A DNA stretch of 64,000 nucleotides from Pseudomonadota bacterium (GCA_023954855.1 JAGSGY010000016.1:1-64000), one strand, 5' to 3'. Shown: positions 1 through 10,666, counted from the first letter of the stretch. Program-made: numbers and translations. Notes: generated by a model not told the origin, from the letters alone.

Positions 1-3000
1 AAGGGCCGGCGCAAGGAGATCTACGAAGGGCGACATGCGCTCGTGCTCGACTATGTCGACGGCCGTCCGCTCCGACTACGCCCACCGACCCAGAGCCGAG
101 AGCTGTTGCTCTGCCTTCGCATCGTCGCGAGACTCTGTGATGTGCTCGCTGGGCTGCACGCAAACCACCTGATTCACCGCGACCTCAAGCCCGAGAACGT
201 GCTCTACGACCCGGCCACAGGTGCGCTGACGGTGATCGACTTTGGCAGCGCTTCGCGGATTCGACAGCGCGCGACGAGTCTCGGTGTTCCGCAGGCCCTG
301 GCGGGCACTCTGGCCTACATCTCACCCGAGCAGACGGGGCGGATGGACCGCGTGGTGGACCATCGCACCGACCTGTACTCCCTCGGTGTGATTCTCTTCG
401 AGCTGCTGTGTGGGCGCCGTCCGTTCGAGAGCGACGACGCGATGGCGCTCATTCACGGGCATCTGGCCCACACGCCGCCTCGCGTCGATGCCTTCAATGC
501 CGCGGTGCCGGCTGTGGTCTGTGACTTGGTCGGTTGGTTGCTCGAGAAGAACGCCGAGGACCGGTACGCTTCAGCCGATCTGGTCGCGGAGGACCTTCGT
601 CGGTGCGCCAGTGCGCTCGAGGGTGACGATTCGCTCGATTCGCTGTTGCTTCAGCACGGCTCTCGCACCCGGTTTCTCATCCCCGAGCGCTTGTACGGGC
701 GTGACGCGCAGACGGCGGCGCTTCTCACCGCGGCCGAGCGGTCCGCGATCGGTCCGGCTGAGATCGTCACGGTGTCCGGGGCCTCGGGCACGGGAAAGTC
801 ACGGCTTGTGCAGCAGGTACAGCGGGCCCACGCGGCCCGGGGGCTGTACCTCACCGGAAAGTTCGACCGCCTTCAACGCGACATTCCCTACTACGCGCCG
901 ATTCAGGCCTTCGCGGGCTTTGTCGAGCAGCTTCTCTCGGAAGAGGAAGAGGCGTTGGCGACTTGGCGTGCGCGCTTGCTCGAGGCGGTAGGCGAGCTGG
1001 GTGGCGTGCTCACGGGGCTCATTCCCACCCTGGAACACGCGCTTGGTCCGCAACCTGAGGTACCCGAGCTGGACCGGGTCGGTACGCGGGCGCGCTTTCA
1101 GTACGTGTTTGGTCGCTTTGTCCGGGCGCTCTGTGCCGAAGAACACCCGGTCGTACTGTTTCTCGACGATGTGCAGTGGGCGGACCGAGCCAGTCTGGAC
1201 CTCCTCGAGGAAGTGCTCTCCGACCCTGACGCCGAGCACCTGCTGGTGGTGGTGGCGTATCGGCCTGGCGAGGTCGCCGAGACCCACCCGGTCTCCGAGC
1301 TTCTTGGTGAGCTCGACGATGCCGGCGTGCGTCTCACGCCGCTCGAGGTCGGCAACCTCAGCGAAGACGACCTACAGGCCTTCGTCGAGGACACGCTCGG
1401 CGGTCAGCCAGAGCGCGAGCTGGCCCAGGTTCTCGGGGAGAAGACGGCGGGAAATCCCTTCTTTGCGCGCCAGTTTCTGAGTTCGCTGCATGAGCGAGGC
1501 GTGCTTGTCCGCTCTGGCGACGTGTGGTCTTGGGAAGCCGGTTCACTGGGCGAGCTCGACATCACCGACAACGTGGCCCGGCTGCTCGCCGACAACTTGC
1601 GCGCCTTGCCGGATGCGACGTGGAACACCTTGCGCGTGGCGGCGTGCCTCGGGCATCGCTTCGAGCTGCGCACCTTGGCGGCTGTGGCGGATCGACCTGT
1701 GCAGGATGTGGCCTCGGACCTCTGGACGGCGGTGGACGGCGGTTTTCTGCTCGGCGAGGGGGATGCGTATCGGTTGGTCGGAGCAGAGGCCGATGCAAGC
1801 GCCTACGCGGGTGCGGAGCTGTCGTTCGTGCACGACCGGGTGCAGCGTGCGGCCTATCTGCTGACCGAGGAAGCCGAGCTGCCCGCGCTGCATCACCAGG
1901 TCGGGAATGTGCTTCGTTCTACCCGTCCCGAGGCGTTGTTCGAGATCGTCAATCACCTCAATATCGGGATCTTGGCCGAGCAATCGGGCGACTGGCTAGA
2001 CGTGGCGGCGCTGAATCTCGCTGCGGGACGCCGGGCGAAGCGGGCTGCGGCGTATGACGAGGCGCTTCGATACCTCGAGGCCGGCTTGGCCAGGCTTCCC
2101 GAGGATGCGTGGACGGCGCACTACGAGCTCGCGCGGGACTTGCATGGCGAGGCGGCCAACGTCGCGATCGAGGCCGATGCGAACGAGCGGGTCGACCGAT
2201 TCGCGGCGCCGTTGTTGGCCCATGCGTCTGCGCCGCTCGAGCGTGTTCCCGGCAATCGCGCGCGGATGATGGCGGCGAGTGCCGTCAACGACCTCCCGGC
2301 GGCGCTCTCGATTGGGCTGAACGCGTTGAGTGAGCTTGGTGAGCACTTTCCGGGCCGTCCGACGCCCGTGCACATCCTCGTGTCCCTCGCTCGGGTGAAG
2401 TTTGGGCTCTGGGGGCAGTCCGTCGATGACCTCGCCGCGCGCGGACCCATCACAGCGGCCGAGAAGGCCGAGGCGATGTGGGTGCTCGAGAAGGTGGTGC
2501 CCACCGCGTTCCGGGTCGGCAGTGATCAGTTTCCGCTGATCGTGCTTCGGCTTGTCGAGCTGACCCTCAAGCATGGCAACTCGCCGGTCAGCGCCTTTGC
2601 CTACGCCGGCTACGCCATCATGCTCTGTGGCATTCTCGGCGACTACGAGGGGGGCTATCGCTACGGCAAGCTGGCGCTCTCCCTCGCCGAAAAGTACCCG
2701 CAAGACGGGAACATTCGCAGCAAGGCCCTGTTCGTCTTCTCGAACATGGTGGCCCACTGGCGGGACCCCCTGCGCGACAGCCTCGAGCCCTTGCGGCTCG
2801 CGTCCAGGCTGGGAAGCGAGTCTGGGTCCACCTTCGATGCGGTTTGGGCGGCCCTCTACCGGCTGATGTGGCTCTTCGTCACCGGTGAGGCGCTGCATGT
2901 GGTCGAGCATGAGCTCGAGCTCTACGCGGGCTTGCTTCGCCGTGATGAGAGTGCACGCCATGAGCACCGCCTGCTTCGGCAGCTCGTCGCGAACCTTCGG

Positions 3001-5079
3001 GATCCGGCCCACCCACAGCCATGGGTGCTCACCGGTGAGCACTGCGAGCAGGCTGAAATCGAGGCGGCGCTTTGCGGTACGGGCGATGGTACCGACGAGG
3101 TCATCTACTGGTTCTGCCGCGGCTGGGTGCTTGCGCTCTTTGGCCGTCACGAGGAGGCGGTGCAGGCCTTTGAGGGTGCCGAGGCGCAGTTCGAGGCGGT
3201 GGTCGCACTCCCGTTCATTCCGCTGGTGCAGAGCTACGCGGGCGTCTCGCGCTGTGCTGTGGTGCAGCAGGGCGCTCATCGAGGCACCCTCGCCCCGGCT
3301 CGGCGAGCGCTGAAGAAGCTCGCGGGACATGCGAAGGCCGCCCCTTGCAACTACGCGCATCGCCACACTTGGTTGTCAGCGGAGCTCGCCTGGGCCGATG
3401 GCGAGCGAGGTGCGGCACGCGAGGCGTTTGGGCGTGCGGCGTCTGCGGCGCGAGTCTACGGATGGGCGAACGACGAAGCGCAGATCCTCGAGAGGGCTAC
3501 GGCAATGGAGCGGGCCCTCGACAATGGCGTCGTGGCCGAGGCTCTGGCAGACCGCGCCGCTGTGGCGTACCGAACCTGGGGAGCAGAGGCCAAGCTCGGG
3601 CACCTCTCGTCGACCCGCACCGCACACGACACCCGCTCGCACGGCAACTCGCGCACCACCGAGTCGGCCTCAGAGGCGCTGGACCTCGCTTCGGTCATGA
3701 AGGCGTCGAGCGCGATTACGTCGATTCTGCTTCGCGATCAGCTGCTGAAGCGCCTCGTCGAGATCCTGGTCGAGAACGCCGGTGCCTCCCACGGTGCCAT
3801 CGCTCTGAAGCGGGACAAGGATTGGTTCGTCGAGGTCTCCCTCGGTCTTGAGTCCGAGGCGCGGCTGGGGTCGGTACCCCTCGCGGAGTCCGACCAAGTG
3901 TGCGCGACCGCGGTCCGGTTCTCGGCGCGAAGCGGCCGAAGTCTGGCCATCAAGGATGTTCGTCAGGACGAACGCTACGGTCATGACCCGCGCGTTGTCG
4001 AGGTCGGGGTTCGTTCCTTGCTTTGCCTGCCGATCGTGCATGGAGGGCGGACCATCGGCGTCGTCTACGCCGAGAACCGGCACGCTTCAGGTGTGTTCAC
4101 GCGCGGAAAACTGGCGGTACTCGAGCTTCTTGCGGTCCAGGCGGCCATCTCGCTCGAGAACGCGCGGCTCTACCAGAACCTCAATGAGTCGCTCGCCCGG
4201 CAGGTGTCGCTCACCGAAGCGCATCACCGCTTCGTACCGCAGGCCTTCCTCGACAACCTCGGCGCCGACTCGATTGCCGACGTCGCGCTAGGCGATGCCG
4301 TCGAGAAGGACATGAGCGTGTTGTTCTCGGACATCCGCGGCTTTACGCCGTTGATCGAGGGACTCGGTGCCGAGGGCTCGATTCGGTTCATCAATGGCTA
4401 TCTCGAGTTCATGGAGCCCCCGATTCACCTCAACGGTGGCTTCGTCGACAGCTACATCGGCGATGCGATCATGGCCCTATTCGAGGGCGGGCCAGGTCCG
4501 GCTGCTCGGGCTGCGGTCGGCATGCTGCGGGGACTCAGGATTCTCAACGCAAGACGCGCCTCTGCGGGCGAGGCCCCGATTCGCATGGGCATCGGCATCA
4601 GCCACGGCCACGTCATGATGGGCACAATCGGCGGCTCGAACCGCCTGAAGTGCGGCGTCATCGGCGACCCCGTGAACCTGGGTGCCCGCGTCGAGAGCCT
4701 GACCAAGGCCTATGGCGTGTCGTTGCTGGTCACCGACGGCGTCTACAACGCGCTCTCGGATGTGCAGCGTCAGCACAGCCGACTCGCCGACCGAGTGGTG
4801 GTCAAGGGCAAGCGGCATGGGGTGTCGATCTACGAGATGTTCGACGCCGACCCGGATCCTGTCTTCGATGCCAAGAGTGCGCTACAGCAGGCCCACGTCG
4901 AGGCGACGGAGCATTACTACGCGCGGCGCTTTGGCCAGGCGGCGACGCTGTTTGGCGAGCTCGCCACCAGGCTTCCCGGTGATGTGGTTGTCGATCGTTA
5001 CCTGCGGAGGGCTCGCGTGCTCAACGAGACCGGCGTGCCCGAGGACTGGGATGGCATCGAGCACCTCGCCTTCAAGTGA
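1..5079 (+). CDS. Ser/Thr kinase - AAA ATPase - GAF - class III nucleotide cyclase fusion (5' end missing)
   Basis: The reading frame is open to the window edge, so the kinase N-lobe lies outside. The first in-frame GTG (base 43) is internal. Numbering from that GTG, the kinase catalytic loop HRDLKPEN is near residue 47, followed by IDFGS and a SPEQTGR activation segment. An AAA/MalT-like ATPase follows, with Walker A GASGTGKS near 245 and Walker B LFLDD near 370. A long helical, TPR-like region runs to about 1200, a GAF domain covers about 1215-1380, and a class III cyclase about 1420-1600. The cyclase keeps both metal aspartates (FSDIRGFT, GDAIM) and the VNLGAR transition-state Asn/Arg. The residues that usually select the purine look changed (VDS for VDK; Gly before VIGD). 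Such one-piece proteins are known in myxobacteria and cyanobacteria as stand-alone signalling hubs. The cyclase output is an inference. Confidence 0.93.
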   Translation, partial: KGRRKEIYEGRHALVLDYVDGRPLRLRPPTQSRELLLCLRIVARLCDVLAGLHANHLIHRDLKPENVLYDPATGALTVIDFGSASRIRQRATSLGVPQALAGTLAYISPEQTGRMDRVVDHRTDLYSLGVILFELLCGRRPFESDDAMALIHGHLAHTPPRVDAFNAAVPAVVCDLVGWLLEKNAEDRYASADLVAEDLRRCASALEGDDSLDSLLLQHGSRTRFLIPERLYGRDAQTAALLTAAERSAIGPAEIVTVSGASGTGKSRLVQQVQRAHAARGLYLTGKFDRLQRDIPYYAPIQAFAGFVEQLLSEEEEALATWRARLLEAVGELGGVLTGLIPTLEHALGPQPEVPELDRVGTRARFQYVFGRFVRALCAEEHPVVLFLDDVQWADRASLDLLEEVLSDPDAEHLLVVVAYRPGEVAETHPVSELLGELDDAGVRLTPLEVGNLSEDDLQAFVEDTLGGQPERELAQVLGEKTAGNPFFARQFLSSLHERGVLVRSGDVWSWEAGSLGELDITDNVARLLADNLRALPDATWNTLRVAACLGHRFELRTLAAVADRPVQDVASDLWTAVDGGFLLGEGDAYRLVGAEADASAYAGAELSFVHDRVQRAAYLLTEEAELPALHHQVGNVLRSTRPEALFEIVNHLNIGILAEQSGDWLDVAALNLAAGRRAKRAAAYDEALRYLEAGLARLPEDAWTAHYELARDLHGEAANVAIEADANERVDRFAAPLLAHASAPLERVPGNRARMMAASAVNDLPAALSIGLNALSELGEHFPGRPTPVHILVSLARVKFGLWGQSVDDLAARGPITAAEKAEAMWVLEKVVPTAFRVGSDQFPLIVLRLVELTLKHGNSPVSAFAYAGYAIMLCGILGDYEGGYRYGKLALSLAEKYPQDGNIRSKALFVFSNMVAHWRDPLRDSLEPLRLASRLGSESGSTFDAVWAALYRLMWLFVTGEALHVVEHELELYAGLLRRDESARHEHRLLRQLVANLRDPAHPQPWVLTGEHCEQAEIEAALCGTGDGTDEVIYWFCRGWVLALFGRHEEAVQAFEGAEAQFEAVVALPFIPLVQSYAGVSRCAVVQQGAHRGTLAPARRALKKLAGHAKAAPCNYAHRHTWLSAELAWADGERGAAREAFGRAASAARVYGWANDEAQILERATAMERALDNGVVAEALADRAAVAYRTWGAEAKLGHLSSTRTAHDTRSHGNSRTTESASEALDLASVMKASSAITSILLRDQLLKRLVEILVENAGASHGAIALKRDKDWFVEVSLGLESEARLGSVPLAESDQVCATAVRFSARSGRSLAIKDVRQDERYGHDPRVVEVGVRSLLCLPIVHGGRTIGVVYAENRHASGVFTRGKLAVLELLAVQAAISLENARLYQNLNESLARQVSLTEAHHRFVPQAFLDNLGADSIADVALGDAVEKDMSVLFSDIRGFTPLIEGLGAEGSIRFINGYLEFMEPPIHLNGGFVDSYIGDAIMALFEGGPGPAARAAVGMLRGLRILNARRASAGEAPIRMGIGISHGHVMMGTIGGSNRLKCGVIGDPVNLGARVESLTKAYGVSLLVTDGVYNALSDVQRQHSRLADRVVVKGKRHGVSIYEMFDADPDPVFDAKSALQQAHVEATEHYYARRFGQAATLFGELATRLPGDVVVDRYLRRARVLNETGVPEDWDGIEHLAFK

Positions 5080-5082
5080 GGC

Positions 5083-5994
5083 CTAGAGCCCGGGGTCTAC
5101 GCCGGTGAGCTCCACGGACCAATCCCACAGGCGCTTCGCGAGGGCTTCGTCGTGGCTGGCCCGGTTGGAGCGGACCTCTTTCGCCGGACCGAAGAGCTGA
5201 AACAGATGGGCGGGACCGTAGTAGTCGCCGCCGCGCACCTCGGGATGGGTCGCTGCGAGCAGCGTGGGCCAGGCGCCTTCGGGTGGCTGGTTCAGCACAA
5301 AGCGAGCGAAGGGGCGAATGCCGTTGACGAACAGCTGCGGCATGTGGCGGAACAGGTCGCTGTCGGTGCCGCCTGGGTGCACGGCTGAGGCCAGCGTGGC
5401 CGAGCCCTTGGCCTTGAGGCGACGGTCGAGCTCATAGGCATGGAGGATGTTCGCGAGCTTGCTCGCTCCGTAGCGGGTCAGCGGAACGTAGGACTTCTCG
5501 GCCGCGAGGTCGTCGAAGTTGATCGAGCCGAACCGGTGCCCCGTGCTCGCGGTGTTGACGATGCGCCCGCCGTCGGTCTTCTCGACCAGGGGTAGCAGAA
5601 GACCGGTCAACGCGAAGGGGCCGAGGTGGTTCACCCCGAACTGGGACTCGAAGCCGTCCTTGGTGAGCTGACGTGGAGGCGTCATCAGGCCCGCGTTGTT
5701 GATCAGCACGTCGAGCCGCGATTCTTCGAGGACGACGTCTGCGGCAGCGCGCACGGAAGCGAGGTCGCCGAGGTCGATGGCCACGAGGATCACGTCGGCA
5801 TCGGGATGATCGGCGAGGATGCGCGCTCGTGCGTCTTCGGCCTTGGTCGGGTTGCGACACCCCATGAGCACCCGGCCGCCTCGGGCGGCGAGCACCTTGG
5901 CGGCTTCGAAGCCGATGCCGGTATTGGCGCCGGTGACCATGAAGGTCTTGCCGCTCTGGTCGCCGACATCCGCGGCGGTGAATCCCTTGATCAT
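5083..5994 (-). CDS. short-chain dehydrogenase/reductase (retinol dehydrogenase-like)
   Basis: This is a 303-residue NAD(P)-dependent oxidoreductase of the SDR family. It shows the dinucleotide motif TGANTGIG near residue 20, NNAGLM near 97 and the catalytic YGASK near 173. Length and motif spacing fit the WWOX/retinol-dehydrogenase-like subgroup, but the substrate cannot be read from sequence. Its ATG overlaps the TGA of the upstream amidohydrolase in an ATGA arrangement, so the two are probably translationally coupled and act on related metabolites. Confidence 0.93.
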   Translation of the reverse strand: MIKGFTAADVGDQSGKTFMVTGANTGIGFEAAKVLAARGGRVLMGCRNPTKAEDARARILADHPDADVILVAIDLGDLASVRAAADVVLEESRLDVLINNAGLMTPPRQLTKDGFESQFGVNHLGPFALTGLLLPLVEKTDGGRIVNTASTGHRFGSINFDDLAAEKSYVPLTRYGASKLANILHAYELDRRLKAKGSATLASAVHPGGTDSDLFRHMPQLFVNGIRPFARFVLNQPPEGAWPTLLAATHPEVRGGDYYGPAHLFQLFGPAKEVRSNRASHDEALAKRLWDWSVELTGVDPGL

Positions 5995-7748
5995 GGCTGT
6001 CCCATGCGGACCAGTCGGCCTGGACGCGTGCCAGTGAGCTTGTCGTTCTCGAGGATGACCGTGCCGCTGACGATGGTGGCTCGGTAGCCCTCGGCGTCTT
6101 GCAGCATGCGGGTTCCGCCGGCCGGAAGGTCGCTCACCAGTCGCGGTCGACGCAGCACAAGGCCATCGATGTCGATGACGTTGACGTCGGCCTTCTGGCC
6201 CACCTCGACGGTGCCGCGGTCGGTCATGCCGAGGAAGCGGCTGGTGTCGTGGGACATCATCTTCACGACCTTCTCGAGGCCGAGTCCCTGCTCTCGATCG
6301 CGACCCCAGTGGGTCAGCATGAAGGTCGGAAAGCTCGCATCGCAGATGGTCCCGACGTGGGCCCCGCCATCGGACAGCCCGGGCAGCGCTTGGGGATGCT
6401 GCAGCATGGTGTGCACCACCGACAGGTCGCCCGAGAGGTAGTTGTAGATCGGGAAGTAGAGCAGGGCGTTGCCGTCTTCTTCGAGCATGGCGTCGTAGAT
6501 GACCGAGAGCACCGGCTCGCCCTTGGTCTGGGCTTCGGTGAACATCGACTCGGCATCGGTGGGCTCGTAGTCGACGGGGTCCTTCATGCGGTAGGTGCGC
6601 ATGGCGACCATGTCGATCTGGGCGAGCAGCTCGTCGACGAGCGGGGGCACGGCGCTTCCGTCTCCCGACATGGGCTGGGACTTCTCGGTGAGCAGCTGGG
6701 CCTTGAAGGCCGGGTCGCGCATCCTCGCGACACGCTCGGCGAGAGGAAGCTCGGCGATGGCGGCGTAGCTAGGGAAGCCGACGAACGGATGGAAGGTCGG
6801 TCCGAGGCCCAGCAACACGCCGATGCCGCGGGCGCCGACTTGCACGCGAATGTCGAGGCCGCCGTCGACGGCTTGGTCGACGCGCTTGAGGATCTGCGTC
6901 CACTGCATGGGGGCGCGAATGCGCTGCATCAGCGAGATGCTCATGCCGTGGCCTGGCGCGGCCTCAGCCATGGCCTGCAACAGGTCGAACTCGGGGTCGA
7001 AGCGCTCGGCAGACTCGACCATGTCGAAGTCGCTGACGGCCTGCAGCACGCCGTGATCGAGTCCGTTGAGCACGCTCGCGAGTCCGGTCAGCTCGGTCTC
7101 GGTGGCTTCTGCAGCAGGGGTGTGATTGCCGGCGGCATCGCGGTGGTTGTCAGAGCGGCCGGTCGAGAATCCGACCGCTCCCGCTTCCAGGCCCTCGCGC
7201 AGCGCGACCTTCATCGCGGCGATGTCGTCTTCGGTGGCGCGCTCTTCGCGCACGGCCCGGTCGCCCATCACGTACATGCGCAGCGGGTCGTGGGGCAGGA
7301 GGCAGGCGAAGTCGATGGTGTGCGGCATCGCGTCGAGCGCGTCCATGTACTGGGGAAAGGTCTCCCATCGCCACTGAATGCCCTCGGCCAGGGCCGAGCC
7401 AGGAATGTCCTCGACGCCCTCCATCAGCGCGATGAGCTTGGCGTGGTCATTGGGGCGGACCGGCGCAAATCCGACGCCACAGCTTCCCATCACGGCGGTG
7501 GTGACCCCGTGAAAGCAGCTCGGAGCCATCTCTTCATCCCAGGTGACCTGGCCGTCGTAGTGGGTGTGGATGTCGGTCCAGCCGGGGGTGACGTACAGGC
7601 CCGTTGCGTCGATGGTCTCGGCGGCGTCTCCGTCCACGGCGCCTACCGCGACGATGCGGCCGTCCTTGATGCCGACGTCAGCGGTGCGTGAGGGGGCTCC
7701 GGTACCGTCGATGAGGGTGCCGCCGGTGATCTTCAGGTCGTAGCGCAT
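5991..7748 (-). CDS. N-acyl-D-amino-acid deacylase / amidohydrolase-3 family hydrolase
   Basis: This 585-residue metal-dependent hydrolase has the cyclic-amidohydrolase layout. The N-terminal beta segment carries GGTLIDGTG and DGRIVAVG, then the metal motif DIHTHYDGQ near residue 60. SCGVGFAP and a C-terminal DGGAHVG follow, and the fold closes with [14 protein letters not shown]. The length fits D-aminoacylase-type enzymes, which hydrolyse N-acyl D-amino acids or similar amides in the cytoplasm. No signal peptide is seen. It is the first gene of a two-gene operon with the SDR gene. The specificity is a family-level inference. Confidence 0.88.
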   Translation of the reverse strand: MRYDLKITGGTLIDGTGAPSRTADVGIKDGRIVAVGAVDGDAAETIDATGLYVTPGWTDIHTHYDGQVTWDEEMAPSCFHGVTTAVMGSCGVGFAPVRPNDHAKLIALMEGVEDIPGSALAEGIQWRWETFPQYMDALDAMPHTIDFACLLPHDPLRMYVMGDRAVREERATEDDIAAMKVALREGLEAGAVGFSTGRSDNHRDAAGNHTPAAEATETELTGLASVLNGLDHGVLQAVSDFDMVESAERFDPEFDLLQAMAEAAPGHGMSISLMQRIRAPMQWTQILKRVDQAVDGGLDIRVQVGARGIGVLLGLGPTFHPFVGFPSYAAIAELPLAERVARMRDPAFKAQLLTEKSQPMSGDGSAVPPLVDELLAQIDMVAMRTYRMKDPVDYEPTDAESMFTEAQTKGEPVLSVIYDAMLEEDGNALLYFPIYNYLSGDLSVVHTMLQHPQALPGLSDGGAHVGTICDASFPTFMLTHWGRDREQGLGLEKVVKMMSHDTSRFLGMTDRGTVEVGQKADVNVIDIDGLVLRRPRLVSDLPAGGTRMLQDAEGYRATIVSGTVILENDKLTGTRPGRLVRMGQP

Positions 7749-7820
7749 GGGCCATCCGTCTGTGAGGTCTGGCGGGCCAGCATACAGGGGTCGTGGACGG
7801 CTGCGAACCGGGGTCTTCGA

Positions 7821-9083
7821 TCAGCGCGATGCGTAGGACGTGAGGGCCGCGGTGAGGCGGTTCATGCCGACCTGAAGCGTGGCCGGCGGCACGCTCGCAA
7901 AGCAGAGTCGGAACAGGCCGGGATGCTCGCTGCGAAGGGCGACGCCGGGGGTGAGGTTGAGGTTGGCCTCGTCGAGAAGCCACCGCCACAGGTCCTCCTC
8001 GGCTTGCCAGGTCGGCTCGTCGAGGTGGGCTCGCAAGTCCACGAGCACGAAGAAGGCGGCTTCGCTGGGTACGCAAGCGACGTCGTGGGCCGCGAGGTGG
8101 GCGGTGACGGTCCGATGGGCCTCGCCCAGACGGCTGCGCATGCCCTGGACATAGGTGTCGAGCCAGGCCTCGTCGGTAATCCAGTCCTTGAGCAGCGCGA
8201 GGGTATCTCCGGAGCAGCAGGACCAGTACGAGAGCGAGGACACACCGGCATGGACCCCGGCGTTGTCGCTGACGAGCACGCCGCAGCGCAGGCCGCTGGC
8301 GGCGAAGTCTTTGCTGAACGCCCAGACGATGTGCACGTAGTCGCCGAGTTCTTCGCGCAGTGTGGCCGCGCTCGTGAACGCTTGCTCGCCAAAGACCGAG
8401 AGTGCGTAGACCTCGTCGAAGACCACGTGGATCTGGCGGGCCTCTGCCCAGGCCAGAATCGCCTCGAGCTCCTCGGGGCCGTACACCGTGCCCAGGGGGT
8501 TGTTCGGCGATGTGAACAACAAGGCGCGGACGGGGACCTCTGCCGTCGCCACCGCCGCATCGAGCTCGGCGGGTCCGATTCGGAACTGCGCGTCGCTGCG
8601 ACCGGGAACTTCGACGATGCTGAGGCCATCGCGGCCCTCGAGGTCCATCCAGAAGCCGGCGTAGCTTGGCGTGGGGACGAGCACGCCCTCGCCGGCGTCG
8701 GCGAGGGTGTAGAACAGCGTCTCGAGGATGCTTCCAGCCCCGGCGAGGACGGCGAGTTGTTCGGCGCGAACCGGGCGGCCGAGCACCCACTTGCTCATGA
8801 ACGTGGCCAGGGCTTCTCGAAAGTGCAGAGGGCCGACCATGTCGTCGTAGCCGAGCACGCGGGGCTCGATCGCGCGCGCCGCGGTGACCTTCGGCTCGAT
8901 CAGGTCCCAGACCAGGCTGTTCTCGGCCACGCAGAACGGGATGTAGCCGTGCGGACTCGAGGCCGCGTCATACGGCTCGGCGCTGCGCACGAAGTGCTCG
9001 AGCAGGTAGGTGGGCATCGAGGGCGAGTCGACGAGCGCTCTGCCCCGTCGGGACAGGCCTTGGCTTTGGGGCGTATCGGTCAT
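7821..9083 (-). CDS. PLP-dependent aminotransferase class I/II, ACC-synthase-like
   Basis: A protein of about 420 residues with the type I aminotransferase fold. Diagnostic stretches are AENSLVWDLI and LGYDDMVG near the N-terminus, which resemble the ACC synthase subgroup. SPNNPLGTVY, FDEVYALSVFG and the Schiff-base lysine in WAFSKDFAASGLRCG follow. I place the start at the ATG giving MTDTPQSQG. The frame stays open about 195 bases further upstream, but that part is Arg-rich and runs back into the histidine kinase gene, so it is probably non-coding. Whether it makes aminocyclopropane carboxylate or transaminates another amino acid cannot be decided. Confidence 0.9.
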   Translation of the reverse strand: MTDTPQSQGLSRRGRALVDSPSMPTYLLEHFVRSAEPYDAASSPHGYIPFCVAENSLVWDLIEPKVTAARAIEPRVLGYDDMVGPLHFREALATFMSKWVLGRPVRAEQLAVLAGAGSILETLFYTLADAGEGVLVPTPSYAGFWMDLEGRDGLSIVEVPGRSDAQFRIGPAELDAAVATAEVPVRALLFTSPNNPLGTVYGPEELEAILAWAEARQIHVVFDEVYALSVFGEQAFTSAATLREELGDYVHIVWAFSKDFAASGLRCGVLVSDNAGVHAGVSSLSYWSCCSGDTLALLKDWITDEAWLDTYVQGMRSRLGEAHRTVTAHLAAHDVACVPSEAAFFVLVDLRAHLDEPTWQAEEDLWRWLLDEANLNLTPGVALRSEHPGLFRLCFASVPPATLQVGMNRLTAALTSYASR

Positions 9084-9091
9084 GGCCTCGA

Positions 9092-10666
9092 CTATGCCGA
9101 GGTTGCGGGCAGATCCACGGTCATTGTGAGTCCCTTGCCGACCTCGCTCGTCGCAGCGATTTCGCCGTGATGCGCCTCGATGATGTGCCGGCAGATCGGA
9201 AGGCCGAGGCCCGTGCCCTTCGGTCGGCCGCTTGCGTGGCCATCGACTTGGTGAAAGCGGTCGAAGATGGCGGCACACTGCGAGGCGGGAATGCCCACGC
9301 CGGTGTCGATGACGCGGATGCGGACGTTCTCGTCGACGAGGCTGGCCTCGATCCTGACCTCGCCCTCGTCGGTGAACTTCGCGGCATTCGAGACGAGGTT
9401 GAGCAGGACCTGCAGAAGGCGGTCGAAGTCACCACTCACCGTCGGAGTGGCCTCGGCGACGTCGGTCACCAGAGCCACTTCGCCCGTGAACAGCGCGGCG
9501 GCCGCTTGTGTCGTGCGGGTGATGAGCTCGGCGACGTCCACCGGCTCCTCCACGTACGTCATCTGCCCCGACTCCATCTTCGCGATGTCGAGCACGTCGT
9601 CGATGAGTGCGCTGAGTCGCTTGCCTTCGCTCAGGATGATGTCGAGATTGGTGCGCACCTGGTCTACAGCACGGGCCGTCCGCTTCTCGGACTGGTCGGT
9701 GTGGGGAAGCACCCGCTGTTCGAGCCGGGACTGAATCATGCGCGTGAAACCGAGCACCGAGGTCAGCGGCGTGCGCAGCTCGTGGGAGACCACGGCCGTG
9801 AACTGGGTCTTCATGCGGTCGACTTCGCGAGCGGTGGTGACGTCGCGAAGCAGGACTACGGCTCCGCCATGCTCGCCAATCGGGCTCGCAATCGCGGCAC
9901 CAATGCGGTCGCCGGAGAGCTCGACTTCGCCGTGGCGGAGGTCCATGTCAGCGAGGGCTTGTTCAGCGACGTCGAGCAGGGCGTTGGGAATGGAGCTGCG
10001 TCCGACCGCCCCGTCGCCAAGGTCCAGCAGGGTGCGCAGCGGACGATTCACGGCCCGCACCTCACCGTCGGCGTCGAGTGCGAACAGCCCCTCGGCCATG
10101 TGCTCGACGATGGCGTGGGTCTCGCGAAGGGCTTGCTCCGCAGCGGTTTGAGCCAGGTTCCGGTCGATGCGGGCTTGGTCCATGCCCTGACTGAAGCCGA
10201 GGCCCATGGCCCCGAGAATCACCACGGCAGTGACCAGGTTCATGGCGCGGAACACCAGCATCTGGGTGCTCTCGAGCTGATCGGGAAAGGCGTCGGCTCC
10301 GCCCATGGCAAGGGCGATGTAGACCGCCCCGCACAATAGGGCCGCGAGCCCGCGACCGCGCAGGCTTACCGGCACGAACAGCGCTTGCACCAGCATTCCG
10401 ACGAGCACTTGGTAGCCAAACCCGGCTTGCCACCCCACCCACAGGGTCGCGAGGGTACCGTGCACGAGCACGGCGGAGCTTCCGAAGGCGGTGCCCAGTG
10501 CGATGCGTCCGCTGCGAACGACCCCGATCCCCACCGAGAGCCAGACGACGATGGCGAGGTTGAGGAGGACGACCTCGGGGAGCCCGAACAACCAGAACAC
10601 GGGGGCAAAGCTCGCGAAGGCGGCGACCCCGACGGCCAGCACGAGGGTCGAGGCGCGAAACAGCAC
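9092..10666 (-). CDS. membrane sensor histidine kinase with PAS-like domain
   Basis: The N-terminal third (residues 1-170) is strongly hydrophobic with about five or six membrane segments. A PAS-like domain around 185-270 follows. The HisKA H-box VVSHELRTPL is near residue 290, then the N-box LLNLVSNAAKFT, G1 DTGVGIP and G2 GTGLGL. No receiver domain is fused and no response regulator is adjacent, so it is an orphan sensor. The GTG used here has no clear Shine-Dalgarno. An AAGGAG at 10741-10746 lies five bases before an in-frame CTG at 10735, so the protein may be 23 residues longer. It ends 8 bases before the aminotransferase start, which suggests co-transcription. Confidence 0.92.
   Translation of the reverse strand: MLFRASTLVLAVGVAAFASFAPVFWLFGLPEVVLLNLAIVVWLSVGIGVVRSGRIALGTAFGSSAVLVHGTLATLWVGWQAGFGYQVLVGMLVQALFVPVSLRGRGLAALLCGAVYIALAMGGADAFPDQLESTQMLVFRAMNLVTAVVILGAMGLGFSQGMDQARIDRNLAQTAAEQALRETHAIVEHMAEGLFALDADGEVRAVNRPLRTLLDLGDGAVGRSSIPNALLDVAEQALADMDLRHGEVELSGDRIGAAIASPIGEHGGAVVLLRDVTTAREVDRMKTQFTAVVSHELRTPLTSVLGFTRMIQSRLEQRVLPHTDQSEKRTARAVDQVRTNLDIILSEGKRLSALIDDVLDIAKMESGQMTYVEEPVDVAELITRTTQAAAALFTGEVALVTDVAEATPTVSGDFDRLLQVLLNLVSNAAKFTDEGEVRIEASLVDENVRIRVIDTGVGIPASQCAAIFDRFHQVDGHASGRPKGTGLGLPICRHIIEAHHGEIAATSEVGKGLTMTVDLPATSA

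Noticed and set aside
1996-3366. Long minus-strand frame inside the kinase-cyclase gene
   Set aside because: No domain and Arg/His-rich composition; the sense strand has continuous domain matches.
6099-7691. Long plus-strand frame opposite the amidohydrolase
   Set aside because: Composition is His/Gly/Val-rich with no motif; it is an open antisense shadow of a clear gene with GC-rich codons.
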